Shown: positions 44,731 to 56,204 of the stretch, one piece after another
How the letters are laid out: every line of letters begins with the position of its first letter
How positions within the stretch are numbered: the stretch's first letter is position 1
Assembly (NCBI RefSeq): GCF_019112545.1
Contig: NW_025064880.1
Location: 2,103,870 to 2,167,869, forward strand
Direction of reading: 5' to 3'
Length of the DNA: 64,000 nucleotides
Origin: Guyanagaster necrorhizus
Lineage: Eukaryota; Basidiomycota; Agaricomycetes; Agaricales; Physalacriaceae
Position numbers and translations under genes: made by a program
The notes under the pieces: model-generated
The model's database searches: none
What the model was told of the DNA's origin: nothing
Seen by the model: only the letters and a program-made list of their open reading frames with translations

Positions 44731-47472
44731 CTCTTCAAACGGGACCGCATGATCAAGAGGTCAACTTATATCTGCCACCGCGAAGAAAGCACGGCGATAC
44801 AACAATGTGAGTAGTGCAAGGACGGGATATGAAAAGCGAAGATCGACACTTTTCACATGCGGAGCGCCTGGTTCGACTTCGCGCGCTTGAGCTTAAACAA
44901 GTCGCACCTGAACATTGAAATCTCAATGTGCGGAGTGCTAGAAGTGCTTCGCATCGGCGCTATGAATTCAAAGGACCTGTCAGAGGGTGGCGATTCACAT
45001 ACATTTTTTAAGGTTTAGGCACGCAATCAGCCTGATTTCTGCAGGATAAAGTCACGCAAAAGCTCTGCTCGCGATGCATGACCAAATTAGATGGGATAAA
45101 ACCATTTCTAGGCGCAAGCTGTCACGGATCATCCGGCAGTTATACCTTGCGCCTTTCCTCTCAATTGTTAGAGCAAGGTGGCGAACGAAAAAAAGTTGTA
45201 TATTCATCCCCTTTATGGTCCGTGCTGGCAAAGCTCGTAAGTTAAATTTAATTACGGAAACCTGGAGTGACACACCTCTATAAGCTTTTCTGCACCGTCT
45301 CTGCATGCAAGGACACCCAGACATGCATGAAGAGGCCGGATACCGCCATATTACACCAGAGATCTGCTGATGAGGTAAGCTTTCCCTGACGTCTGATAGA
45401 GCAGCGCTTTCGCTTTCATGATCTATACCATTCAATGTTCCACTTGCAAAGATTTTTCCCTTCATAAACCAGCTTGGCGTCGCGAAGTGTTCTAGCAAAG
45501 GTTTTCAAAAACATCCAACGGAGAGAAGTGATACCGTTACTGAGAATGGACGGAAAATATGCAGCTCTATCAGCGGTTCCTGTATCGAAGAACCTAGGAC
45601 CTGAGGCTTGAGGTGTGGGCGATCATGCATGCTGGTAGAACAGATACCTTTTCAGCAGGCAGCGGGCACTGTGCCAACGAGGATATGCCCGGGTTTCGAA
45701 AGGTGATATCAAGCACAGGTACCAAGTGTGGCAAAGAATTCAGTACTGCGACCTCTCATAGTTTCCAGTGTGTGCGTCCGATCCTGACAAAGTTGGAAAG
45801 ACCCTATAAGCGTGGACGTCGCTGGTATGTGGGGAAAAAAACCTAGGCTTATGTCAACAAACAGCAGAGTCCTCCCCTCACGAAACACATCTTTGTAGCC
45901 AGTGATTTAAGATAGTCCCACGACAGACCCATATCGGAATATCTTCACCGGCGGTGATTTCCCGTTTTGTTATTCTGCCACGTGCCTGCGTACCAATGTT
46001 GTATCTCCCTACAAAGTGCCCTAGTTTGTTTGTGTTTCCTTCTAAAGCCTACGCACCCTACCCAACCTCCCGGCTCATCCTTATCTGCCTCCGTCTACTC
46101 CCTATTTTCATTTTGACTTGTCCTTACTTTGTACTGTACTTATATGACTTTACCTTGACTCAGAATACTGTGCCTATGATTCACCCTATTCATTTCCCTC
46201 ATCCTCCAATCACCTGTACTTTATTACGGCTCCGAAATATTCTGTACATTAGCATAAAAGACGTAGGGACATCAATACACTTAGAATTCTCTCGTCGTTA
46301 TTCCCTCCGAACCGGCGTCGGACCTAAGAGGATAGGGCGATACCTCACCAAGCGCTCTTGTAGGCACCGGCTTCTTTCCGCTTTCTTTCCCCAGGCTACC
46401 TCAGCATTCACCGATGCTCTCAGGTCTGCCAGATTCCTGACATGTGACTCTGAGTGTACAGTTTGCCACACGAACGGCACTGCCTAATCTATTATCTGGG
46501 TGATATGTATCTATGCTGCTTGAAGTGCAGAACATGGATAATGAGTCTCCTCATCCCCATCATTTTCTTGTCGACCTATCTTGCTCCATCTTTTCATGAT
46601 ACAATGATATCATCGCCTATCATAGAATATTTACTATGGTGTGTGTTTTCTCCATTGTTTTCAAAGATGCTGTGATTCACTTCTTTTCAAGGCACTTTTG
46701 TTGTATACAAGCTGTTACTGTAAACAACGCAGCAGCTCCGAGAATAAAATGCATGTCAATTCTTGTGTCCTTCATGGAAAGATACCCTCATGCAAGCCAC
46801 AGACACCCACTCACACCGAAGAAAGAAATCACATAGAAAGTTCATTGGCACCTCTTGAGATGAGTTAATTGACACCCTCATCGAGAAGGAATACAAGATC
46901 CTCTGAATGCAAGGATTGTTTGCTGAAGCATTGCAGCTTCTACAGGACACCAAACGACACACTGCCGAGGCAGATAGCCACATTGTGACATGGCTAAGAG
47001 CTTCCAGATATTGAACCAGTACCAGGTCAGTTTGCTGGATGACACTTGGAATATAAAGCAAGAGATCTTAGAGAACCAATGGTTGGTCACCTGGAGCCAG
47101 GAGGTATTGATGGAAGAATATAAGTAATGATCTCAGTCAGGCACAGCATAGGTGAAACAACTGTATTGGATAAGTACTGTACCTATTGATGAAAGAATAT
47201 AAGTAACAATCTACAAATGAGGATGAGTAACATAGTAGGGGACACAGTAGTGGGTACATACCTCAGTTGGGCACAGTGTAGGTGAAATGACAGAGGTATA
47301 TGGGTATCTACGGCCAGGCTATATAGGTGATCGAGTAATGACAGGGGGTGTGTGTATATAGTAAGTAAGAACAAGTGACGATTGAGAAGGTAAAGACAAG
47401 GGTATATATACAGATATCCTCCAACAGGAGAAACTAGCAGAGAGGAGAAACCTCCTTCCTCATCTTTTAGAC
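44731..47472. other. Gene-poor region, 2.7 kb
   Basis: No supported gene. 45954-46487 (+) is open for 177 codons but begins at a non-ATG codon and has the composition of T/C-rich DNA. Around 46915-47125 the plus strand gives fragments such as LFAEALQLLQDTKRHTAEAD and LDDTWNIKQEILENQWLVTW in two frames, a possible coding relic. Diverged direct repeats occur at 47107-47300. The end is likely the promoter of the next gene. Confidence 0.45.
47107..47300. repeat. Diverged direct repeats
   Basis: ATTGATGGAAGAATATAAGT (near 47107) recurs near 47187 with one change. CTCAGTCAGGCACAGCATAG (near 47133) recurs near 47270 with changes. Order is preserved, suggesting a partial tandem duplication. Confidence 0.6.
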
Positions 47473-49019
47473 ATGGCACAGAACGTAGATGAAGCTGCCC
47501 ATGCGTGTCTTCTTCGCGACCAATATACAGAGGCACTGGCAACAGCTCGAGGGGTGGACCGTCTTTGGAGACATGAGGTTCAAGCCCAGGAGCGTGATGT
47601 CTTACTGCAGTCTGGAGTCCAACTGCCACAGTGGCGGATTCTGTCTCTATGCCATCGAGCTCGGATAAAAATACCTGCCCTCTTGCTTCAAGGAATGTTC
47701 GATCACGTCTACCATCTACTCCAGCAACGCCTTCTACTCATTCCGAATCTTCACAAGAAGCTCATTCTCCACTCCCTGACACCCGTCCTCGACCGAGCCG
47801 CCCATACCGCATGCGTCAAACACAGTCGGTTGCCAGCGCTGCATGCTCCAATGAAGACAGCCTGCACTTCGTCGAGAACGGCAATGTCACTTCTCAGACA
47901 CTGGACACTCATTTAAATTCTCTTCTCTCTGAACCCAAAGCTCTTCTCAGTGAGATTGTCGCCTCTCATCCCTGGAAAAGACGTTTCAGTTTCACGGAAC
48001 GGATTCTCAATATCGGCAAAGCCATTTTCAGTTCATCAAGCGGTTACCGAAATTTCCAGTGATCCCTGGTACCCCACTGGACATATAACACTCACTCGTA
48101 AGCATCAACTCCGTAGGAGATACTCGGTAGATTCAGAGAAATAGCTGCCTCCTCCGGTCCCACCTAAAAATTATCCTAATACACGAAAGGAAAGACTACT
48201 TCTCGCCGATGATTTATGCTACGGAGTAGCCGCAAAAGAGATATCTCATTATAGAGAAACCATCATTGCGAGTAGAGAACGCGACACGGTATGCTTCTCT
48301 TTGGCTCTTTAGAACATTGGGCTGATAGAGTTTAGAGCGCTTACCTTGGACCTGATAAGATTCATCGAGAGACTGCCGCAATGCTTGCCTATCCAGACCG
48401 ACGATACTCATGCTCACCACGTACATCTGTGCTCTCTACCACTGCAACGATTGATACACCTTCCCGCCGGAACTCTCACGCAGCGTCTTCGACTCTTGTT
48501 GCCAGTCTATCCAGTTGTGGCAAGCCGCCCAACTCCTCATCACCACCCCTGAGTGTTGGTCTATCCCCTCACCCACTTCCTATAAGAACAATTACGTCGC
48601 CATCACGTACCACATCGATGGACGACCTTGGGAAGCAAGACGCCGATGGGAGTTCGCTGGCTCCGCTGCCCAAGAAACGATCACTTGACAATCGGGGCTC
48701 AAAATCTTCTGTACATCTCATCAACCTTCGTCCGAACTCACCAGCAAGTTTGCTCCTACCTCTCGAAATGAGCCGGGAAACACGCCCATGGAGGTTAAGT
48801 CATAGACAGAAGGACAAGAAAAGCCAATCTGCACAGCTGACTCATACAGTTGTTCACAAGCAAGGTTATCGGCCACCTACTTCAACTGGTAAAAGATTTC
48901 CAGTCTACTACAAAAAGCCTGCGAGGCGTTCTCTGGATGTTCCACTACCTGCCCCCGCCTCTTCCGCCATGGCTCGTACTTCCCACTATGAAAGGGCTCT
49001 GAACCACATTATTGGATGA
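47473..49019 (+). CDS. Hypothetical Ser/Pro-rich protein with SH3-ligand-like motif
   Basis: Seen: ATG at 47473 (MAQNVDEAAHACLLRDQYTE) may be the first exon. Frame-coherent exons then follow: SVSMPSSSDKNTCPLASRNV through WKRRFSFTERILNIGKAIF (to about 48050); LPPPVPPKNYPNTRKERLLL and GVAAKEISHYRETIIASRER (48148-48290); and a long last exon (SVHLINLRPNSPASLLLP, VYYKKPARRSLDVPLPAP, SHYERALNHIIG) ending at 49019. PPPVPPK fits a class II SH3-binding motif (PxxPxK). The joins between the first three parts are not resolved in phase, so exon boundaries are tentative. Not recognised as a known family. Inference: cytoplasmic scaffold, possibly cell polarity or endocytosis-linked. Confidence 0.5.
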
Positions 49020-49260
49020 TAGATCTATTATGTCTGCACCAAATATGAATGTGCCTTCAAGTCTGTGTTCAGTACCATAGCACCTTTGTGTAGGACGGAC
49101 AACCAGAATAAATATCCTCCTCGGCTTGCATCGAATTGTGTGATCACGGGACACCATATCTAAATTTAGTTTATTTGTCTCTATTGCTCAAGGCCTTGAA
49201 GTTGAACGGGCTCGTCCTTGTTCTCCGACTTCAATAATCAGCTCTTGACTTCTCACTGCC

Positions 49261-50856
49261 ATGGCATCGCAGCAATCTTCACTCTTTACTCTTCCAACAT
49301 ACAGTACCACCTCATTATCTCGACTGCAAGCACTCTACTCGAATAACATATCCTGGCAGAAGAACTCGGATCCCGCTGGATTTCACTCAAGCATCGAATG
49401 GTGGCGGAGAACCTTCGAAGCTTTTGTCGCCACTGGGATACAGACCAATACCTCTAGCAGACTAGTGCTGAATGCGTCCGCAAGAATAAGTGAAAATTTG
49501 AGGGTTGAGGGTGTTGGAACACCAGCTGGCTTGAGTACAGTCATTGTGGGTCCTCTTTGCCGCGTTGACATCGTTACTGATATTGTCTGCCAGCGAAGAC
49601 TGCATTAATAGAACCTTCTAGCAGCAAGTCACCACCTGCATTCATTCCTCTTTCCGCTTTCCTGTCTTTGCCACAGTCCATTTACGCGTCGCATTCGCTT
49701 CTTCATGCCCTTCCCTCACTAGTCGCGTCATATCTAATAGCCAAGCCGTTCTGGTGGGCATTAGGACAAATAGGCGCCGATAGCTTGTTTGCTTCAAACA
49801 GTGCCGACCTGAAATGGCATGGGGAATACGTCATCCTCAGCCTACTAGAAACCGCCGCCGAGAAAATCCTGGCGGAACAGAAGACGAAAGTGGGGGGACC
49901 AGGTGACATGCTATACAGCATAGAAGGTTTCCGCAAGGATTTTGCTGCTTGTATCGGCGAGACTTGCATTATGAGTGAGACGGACGCAAATGTTCTGATC
50001 AAGTTCTTGGAAAGGGATAAGAACATCATTACTGTTGATAAGCAGGTGAGCCATGACACTCTATCACGTCCTCATTTGACCATTTTTCCATAGGTAATTA
50101 AGTTCATCGACAAGGATGCTCCGCCAGAGACGTGGCGAATCACTGCTGTTGATCAAGGCGTACTGGAGCTTAAATCGGCCATTGCCAAACTCCATGATCA
50201 AATCGTAGGTCTTCAGAAGAAGATTGACCTGTGAGTCTTATTCGTCCAAACCTTGCCTCGACTGACCTGCAAATCTTCTAGCTCCACCCAGAAAGCTGCA
50301 GAGGCTTTGAAGCAGAAGCGACAGTTAATTGCTCTCAGTTATATCCGATCTCGAAAACAACTGCAAGACGTTCTTTTCAAACGTCTTGGAGCGCTTGACA
50401 CGCTGGAAGGCACCCTCATAAGGGTTGAAGTAGCAGCTGCGAATGTTCAAGTAGGCTTTTTCTGATGTATTATCATCATCAAATCTGACAACATTATAGG
50501 TACTCGAATCATATGCTCAATCTGCCACTACCCTCCGCAATATCCTGTCACATCCATTACTGCAACGCGACTCTATCGAGCAGACGATGGAGGCAATCGC
50601 AGAAGCCAATGCCGATGCCAAAGAGATAGACGACGCTGTACGCATTGGCGGCGACATTGCGATTGGAGCAAATGACGGGTTTGACGAAGACGAATTGCAG
50701 GCAGAACTCGATGGGTTGATAAAGGAAAGCAAGGAGAACGAAGACATGAAGGTGCTGGCAGAGAAGCAGCAGTCGAGGGAGAATGAATCGACCGGGCAAG
50801 ACATGGACAACATGGTTGCTGAAGAGACTAAGAAGATGGCGATTCTCCAGATATAA
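49261..50856 (+). CDS. CHM7: CHMP7-type ESCRT-III (Snf7 family) protein
   Basis: Seen: ATG 49261 in CCATGG context. The N-terminal ESCRT-II-like region carries ISWQKNSDPAGFHSSIEWWR, a CHMP7 hallmark, then helices (SLVASYLIAKPFWWALGQIG). After further introns comes the Snf7 core: ELKSAIAKLHDQIVGLQKKI, LKQKRQLIALSYIRSRKQLQ, VLFKRLGALDTLEGTLIRVE and LESYAQSATTLRNILSHPLL. An acidic C-terminal helix ending in EETKKMAILQI follows, stop at 50856. Known: CHMP7/Chm7 recruits ESCRT-III to the inner nuclear membrane through LEM-domain proteins for nuclear envelope and pore surveillance. Inference: complete, about five exons, cytosolic until recruited. Confidence 0.88.
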
Positions 50857-51460
50857 CACATTTCTCACACTCATGATACTAGTCACATCAACGCATGTTT
50901 GCTACATATACAATGCAACGGACAATATTCCATATGAATTACTTCCGCTTGCTGCTGGCAGAAAGATCTATGGTGTCTTTTAGTTTTGCCCAACATTTGA
51001 TTGCTGAAGCTAAGTTAGAAAATATTTACGATAAGAACTTGGCTTGGTGGCTCTCATCTTCTGGGTGTAGTTTGTTGTCTGAAGTCAAGGCTCTGAGATG
51101 TGTGAAGAGACAGGCTCTCCATGTCTAACACACAACATTTGATTGTAACGATTTTTGATTCATTTTCCTTTATCTGGCTGGATATTGTACCTCTTCCCTT
51201 AATGCCCATTTTAACTCTTCGCTTCTCTTATTATCGGATGACTTCATTTCGTTTTCTTTTTTTCGACAGAACTCTTCATCCGCATTACGACTTCAATCAT
51301 GACATCCAAATCTCAATTCAGAATCGACACGAAAATACAAACACAATCTTATATGAATAGATGGTCCGAATAGATAGATCTACAGCCCGAAACAACACAG
51401 AGAACAAATACAATTTGTAAATGCTTCAGTCCACAAAAAAAAACAAGACCCCACAATCCT
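50857..51460. other. Convergent 3' region, 600 bp
   Basis: Between the 3' ends of the CHMP7 homologue (+) and the cerato-platanin gene (-). AT-rich, likely UTRs and terminators. No gene seen. Confidence 0.5.
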
Positions 51461-51886
51461 TTACAGCCCACAGTACGACGCATTGACCTGAACGGCCGTA
51501 ACATCCACAATCCCATACTCAACGGCATGTCCGTCCGTCAAATTATTGAACGCGTCCAACGACGTGTAAAATCCATAATCGGCATGGTCAACGGCCAAAA
51601 CTGTGATATTGCGCGCGTCTCCCAGCCCCGTGTACGTCAAGTTCCAACATGTACCACAGTTTGCGCTGTTATATCCCTCAACGGCGTCGGACGATGCGAT
51701 ATATGGGAAGGAGGGGAGGGTGTCGTAGGTGGAGTAGCCTTTGGTCAGGAGACCGTTGGAGCCGTCAGAACAAGCGACGCTGCTGAGTGAGTTGGTTCCG
51801 ACGCCGTAGCCATTGTCATAGCCGGCGATTGTGGCCATGGCACAGGTAGGGATGAGGGCGAGGGCGAGTGATGAGAGGAACATCAT
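51461..51886 (-). CDS. Cerato-platanin family secreted protein
   Basis: Seen: ATG at 51886 opens a signal peptide (MMFLSSLALALIPTCAMA). The mature part contains SSVACSDGSNGLLTKGYSTY, LPSFPYIASSDAVEGYNSAN, NCGTCWNLTY, ITVLAVDHADYGF and the terminal VDVTAVQVNASYCGL; stop at 51461. The four cysteines of the family are all present at the expected places (two disulfides), and the single-exon length of 141 residues is typical. Known: small secreted beta-barrel proteins of filamentous fungi that bind chitin oligomers, sit at the cell wall, and elicit plant defence. Inference: intact and secreted. A TATAAAA lies about 90 nt upstream (51972-51978). Confidence 0.93.
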   Translation of the reverse strand: MMFLSSLALALIPTCAMATIAGYDNGYGVGTNSLSSVACSDGSNGLLTKGYSTYDTLPSFPYIASSDAVEGYNSANCGTCWNLTYTGLGDARNITVLAVDHADYGFYTSLDAFNNLTDGHAVEYGIVDVTAVQVNASYCGL

Positions 51887-52533
51887 GCTTGGGCTGGGTA
51901 TTTTTTCGGGGACTTGGTTTTCTGCTTTGGCTCGCAGAGGAGATGAGGATATGAGGCATAAAACGGTAGGTTTTATACGACTCGGATATGCACAATATTC
52001 CTGGGTAGGTATCCTCAGCTTTGGTAACAGATGACGTCGTGAATCCTCGGGAAAAAAACGCCGCTTGTTCAATCGGGGGAAGTGTAAGAGACTTTTACGC
52101 ACGACCCTAGGTCAGAACGACTTTTTGACTATCACATCTCGAAGAATCCGAGGCCAGAAGCTTTGTTAAGTAATCCGGATCCAATGGAAGAAAGTAATCG
52201 TCGTGCAGAAAAGGGAAGTCTGCCTACATCCACCATGTCAACTTTCCTGCACATCATACATCAATATTAGCAGTATTGATAGATGAAAACCCACCAGACC
52301 GTTGCAAATATGTGGGCGTCGGTTACTGTAGCTGAGCATCATAGATGCAAGCGAATTGACGTAGTAGATCATCTAGACACTCTCGTGAAGGCAAAGAAGC
52401 AGCGCAAACGCCACCTTCACATGTCATACACAACAGGTGATGCAAACTCCTGCAATCAGAACAGAAATCATACATGTCTATATTCATTCTATACACGTAC
52501 TAAGAAAACTGTGCGAATCGTCATAAAATACAC
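51887..52533. other. Cerato-platanin promoter and intergenic
   Basis: Minus-strand TATAAAA at 51972-51978, then about 550 bp without coding signal up to the carboxypeptidase stop. The ORF at 52283-52582 (+) overlaps the carboxypeptidase end and has no support. Confidence 0.5.
51972..51978 (-). promoter_or_regulatory. TATA box of cerato-platanin gene
   Basis: TATAAAA read on the minus strand, 86-92 nt upstream of the ATG at 51886, followed by a CT-rich leader. Confidence 0.55.
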
Positions 52534-54536
52534 CTATGACAGGGGGCTATCCTTAATCCACCGAGTAATCAGATCCTGGTGACGGCATGGATAGTCAGTA
52601 CTGCAAAAAAAAAAATACGATAAAAACCAACGAACCAGGGCAGCCTCTGATTGATCGTACGGAACCATGTGTCTATTTTGGAAAGATCCGAGCATGGTCA
52701 ATCAATATGCAAGGAATTTAAAGCTAAGACGAACCCGGCATTGTGGACGTTCACGAAAGTGACATTTCCCGAAGTGAACCCATCACCACCAGCACTACGA
52801 ACTTGACCCGCAATTGTACCAGTTTTCGCAGTCGTCCAGGGAAGCGACTCAGCATCTTTGTACTCCTCACTGAAAATCGTATCCAGTTCTTCAACCCATC
52901 TTGAGTTACCCTATGACCTGACATCAGAAACGACCAAATGCACGCAAGTAGATCAAGCGCACAATGTAATTGCACATCATGTCTGGAAACAAGATCATAA
53001 TTAGCCTGACATAATAAACAGAACGAGAAAGGACAGACCGGCATTTCCAGCGTATACGAGTAACTTGATTCCGTCATTAATTAACTCTGGCAACAGGATG
53101 GCACTGTTATGCGCTCCATCTCCTTGAAACGCAAACGCCTGATTGACCTCCATGTTGCATGAGTCAAATTTACGCTCGGAATTTACGCCCAGAGCGCGCT
53201 TGACAGAAGGATCATTCATGTAGTTTTCTATCCAACCCATTTGTTTGTAGCACAGTTCGCCGTCTTTGTCCTTGGATCTGTCGCATTTCTTTCGAACATC
53301 GTAGGGATTTAGGCCGGTTTCTGGGAAGTAATATGTGAGAACAGCGCTGGAGATCAGACCCGTTATCAAAGTACTCACGCATAAGAGGTCCAAAAAGCTG
53401 AGAATTGCAGTAGAGCATGGCGGGTACACAGGTCAACCTGGATTGGAAGCTGTAGCAGGTACTGATGAGCCTTTGGCAAGTGGGGATCTTCGCGCGAAGG
53501 GAGGTACACTCAGGGCCCTCCGGATCACTGAAGACTGGGAATGGGCCCTCGCAAGCGTAGTCGGCAACGGAACCCATTTGAATGTAAGGGTCGGTGAGCC
53601 CATTGCCGAGAATGACTGAGGCGAGGTTGACTTTCTTCAGGCTGGGAGTGAGGGCGATAGACAACTTCTTGTTAGCCTCGTGGATGACGCTCGCGATGTT
53701 CGGTGCATATGTTCCGCCGTAACTCTCGGCAGCGACTAGATCATTAGTGTTACCATGGAACGGGTTTCACTCAAAGGTTGACTCACTGTGGAATGGCAAT
53801 TCCGAATACTCGGAGAATCTATGGAAGAACAGCTCGAGGAAAGCATAGACATCTTCCCCGGCAACAGGACTGGTGGAAACGGTCTTGCCGTTGTCAGCGT
53901 ACGAGTATCCAACATTGATAGGCTGGTCGAGGAAGATAATGTTCGCATGGGAATTCCAGCTGTCTGGGTTGGAGGTGGTGTTATGACCCAACTCAGTCAC
54001 GCGACAAGGACCAAGCTCAAACAAGAGTCCGGTGGAAGAACTGCATCCAGGGCCGCCGTTGAGCCACAGAATTAGAGGATCGTCTTTCGGAGAATCTCGA
54101 GACTCGAAGAACCTGGAAACGAAACAGTTAGCGAACCAGCGCGACTAACGAGACGATACGCTACCAGAAGAACAGATGCTTGTCCTCCTCTATGTCGAGA
54201 TAGCCAGAATATTGTTTGACCGTAGGATCACACAACTTGGGCTTGGTGACTCGAAGTTGGTGTTGTTCAAATGACGAATGGGAGACGAGTTCATCTGTAA
54301 AGGGTGAGTATTCATCGGATGGGGGACGAGCGACTCCGCAGCTGCTCACACATAAGATTATCCTGCTTGATGAATTCCTTGCCGTCGTGTACCCATTTCT
54401 CCATGTTCTGTTTCCCATCCAATATCACTTGCAGTGCATCGCTGAAGTCATGGTTGGTGAACACCGCCTGGTCCCCGTAAGCGGGGAAGGAGGCTACCAA
54501 TGGCAAGAAGAAAAACAGCAGTTTGAACGACTTCAT
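52534..54536 (-). CDS. Serine carboxypeptidase (S10 family)
   Basis: Seen: ATG at 54536 begins a signal peptide ([20 protein letters not shown]). The S10 blocks are [71 protein letters not shown] (nucleophile Ser), [32 protein letters not shown] (Asp), and VHNAGHMVPYDQPEAAL (His), then a last exon [11 protein letters not shown] with stop at 52534. All three catalytic residues and the oxyanion-hole NGGPG are present; about ten introns. Known: carboxypeptidase Y-like proteins act in the vacuole or are secreted, removing C-terminal residues. Odd: Ala replaces the usual Gly before ESYGG. Divergent from the glyoxalase-like gene across only 122 bp. Confidence 0.92.
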
Positions 54537-54658
54537 GACGGGAAGAAAGATGACGCATGCGAGGCGCGTCGTTTGGCTTTAGAGGCGTCAGCCAATCAGA
54601 AGCTTGATCCGTCTTGAAACTCCGAAAGAGCGGGCCGTTTCCGAGGGTCCCTTAGCGT
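54537..54658. promoter_or_regulatory. Compact divergent promoter
   Basis: 122 bp between the carboxypeptidase start (-) and the first possible ATG of the glyoxalase-like gene (+). Both core promoters must lie here or overlap the leaders. Confidence 0.5.
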
Positions 54659-55727
54659 ATGTTCCTGTATCCCGTCATGAAGGATCCAAGTACGCGAATA
54701 TTGGACCACATAGTCCATTTGACGCCTCCAGGTACCGTCCAGCAAGCTTTTGACTCCTTCAAATCCCTGGGATTCAAGTAGGTTCAGTTCAACAGACGTG
54801 AACCTTGCTTACAATCGATAAAAAGAGTTCTTGAAGGAGGAACCCATGCCGACGGTCTCACGTCCAATGCTTTAGTTGTAAGTATAAATCTAGGGGTGTA
54901 AATTAGCTAAGTATCTCGTTAGGTGCTGGCAGATGGTGTATATCTGGAGCTAATCGCCTTCACTCACGCTGCCTCATGGTACCCTCCAGGCTCTGACGAA
55001 CGCCACCGGCGTGAATCGCACCGTTGGGCGACAAAGCAGCCTGGATGGATCGACTTTGCCTTTCTTGGAAATGGATCCAAGACGACTCGAATATCCGACA
55101 TTATCAATGCTCGTGGAAAACTAGATGGTAGCGGAACTGTATATCTATCTGAAGTCGAGGGAGGTCGTATACGTCCCGATGGCGTCGAGCTGAAATGGCT
55201 TATCTCGTCACCTGCTGAGGAAAGCATACTTCCGTTCTTTTGCGGGGATGTGACTCTACGAGAATTACGTGTGAGTTCTTCAAATTTGGTTCATACCGAT
55301 ATACCCCATTAACTTGTATTCATAGGTTCCTTTACAACCCCCCTCTAATGCAGCGCACCCTTGCACTGCTGAGGGAATCGCGCATGTTCATGTCCTTGCA
55401 GAAGATGGAATAATCGAGCGTCTATCTCAACAGTTCACAAGTGTCACCGGCGAACGACCTGTCCCATCTTCAGCAAAATCGTTCAAGTGGCTTCTTCAGA
55501 CGTCAGCAGCGTCATCGTCGAATCAAAGCTGTAAGCTTATTCTAAGCGTACCCGTCAGTGAGGAGGAACACGCTTTTCTTGATGGTAAAGAGCGTGGCCT
55601 GTATGAAATCGGTTTCTGGGTCAAGGAAGGACAGCAACCCGGAAGTGTCGTGACACCCTACGGTAAAATTACGTGGGTCCAAATAGCTGATTATAATTCA
55701 AGAGGTTCGTTCTGTCTTGTGTTTTGA
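54659..55727 (+). CDS. Glyoxalase-like domain protein
   Basis: Seen: exons give MKDPSTRILDHIVHLTPPGT, QQAFDSFKSLGFKVLEGGTH, SNALVVLADGVYLELIAFTH, HRWATKQPGWIDFAFLGNGS, GGRIRPDGVELKWLISSPAE, a second half with AEGIAHVHVLAEDGIIERLS, and an end near VTPYGKITWVQIADYNSRGS. Stop at 55725-55727. ILDHIVHLT and YLELIAF are the paired beta strands with His and Glu metal-ligand positions of the vicinal oxygen chelate fold (glyoxalase_3 type). Two ATGs (54659, 54677) are possible; the second starts MKDPSTRIL. Known: conserved in fungi, mostly uncharacterised. Inference: cytosolic, possible metal-dependent lyase or dioxygenase. A further 3' exon is not excluded. Confidence 0.78.
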
Positions 55728-56204
55728 ACAATCCTCATTTTTGATGGTAGATGGTACATGTAGACTCACTTGACCCTTTTGAATAACCGTAATCTACCAA
55801 ATCAATCAACCACATAGGTATATCTACCGGCACCGAGTGCGTTATGCAAGATTACCTATACGCGGGTCCGGGGTGTCTTCTCAATCATATCCTAATCATC
55901 CCTACTGTGGCGTTCGTTATTCACGTCCTCGTGACTCAGGCAGTCCAGTAATAATCTTTCCTTTGCATGGCCCCAATATCTGTGTACCCACCGCCGACCA
56001 TAGAAGCAGCTTTCACTCCGAAATGGGCTTCTATTATAACCGCAATATGAGACACGATCTATAATCTAGTACCTGGGCCCTGCCGCTGCTACCGAATCGG
56101 AGCGTATATCCCTCTAGTATCATGTATTCCGTGACCCACCACGTAGAGATGCCATAACACCTGCAGCAACGGTCTTTCTCTTGAACAATCATCGACAGTC
56201 CGGG
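55728..56204. other. Intergenic, 480 bp
   Basis: 3' end of the glyoxalase-like gene and 5' region of the next plus gene. The ORF at 55837-56064 has no support. Confidence 0.45.

Noticed and set aside
44912..44929. Inverted repeat ACATTGA...TCAATGT
   Set aside because: Only 7-nt arms; no target-site duplication or second copy seen, so not called a mobile element.
45954..46487. 177-codon plus-strand frame
   Set aside because: Starts at a non-ATG codon and reflects T/C-rich DNA (Leu/Pro/Ser/Phe bias) without a motif.
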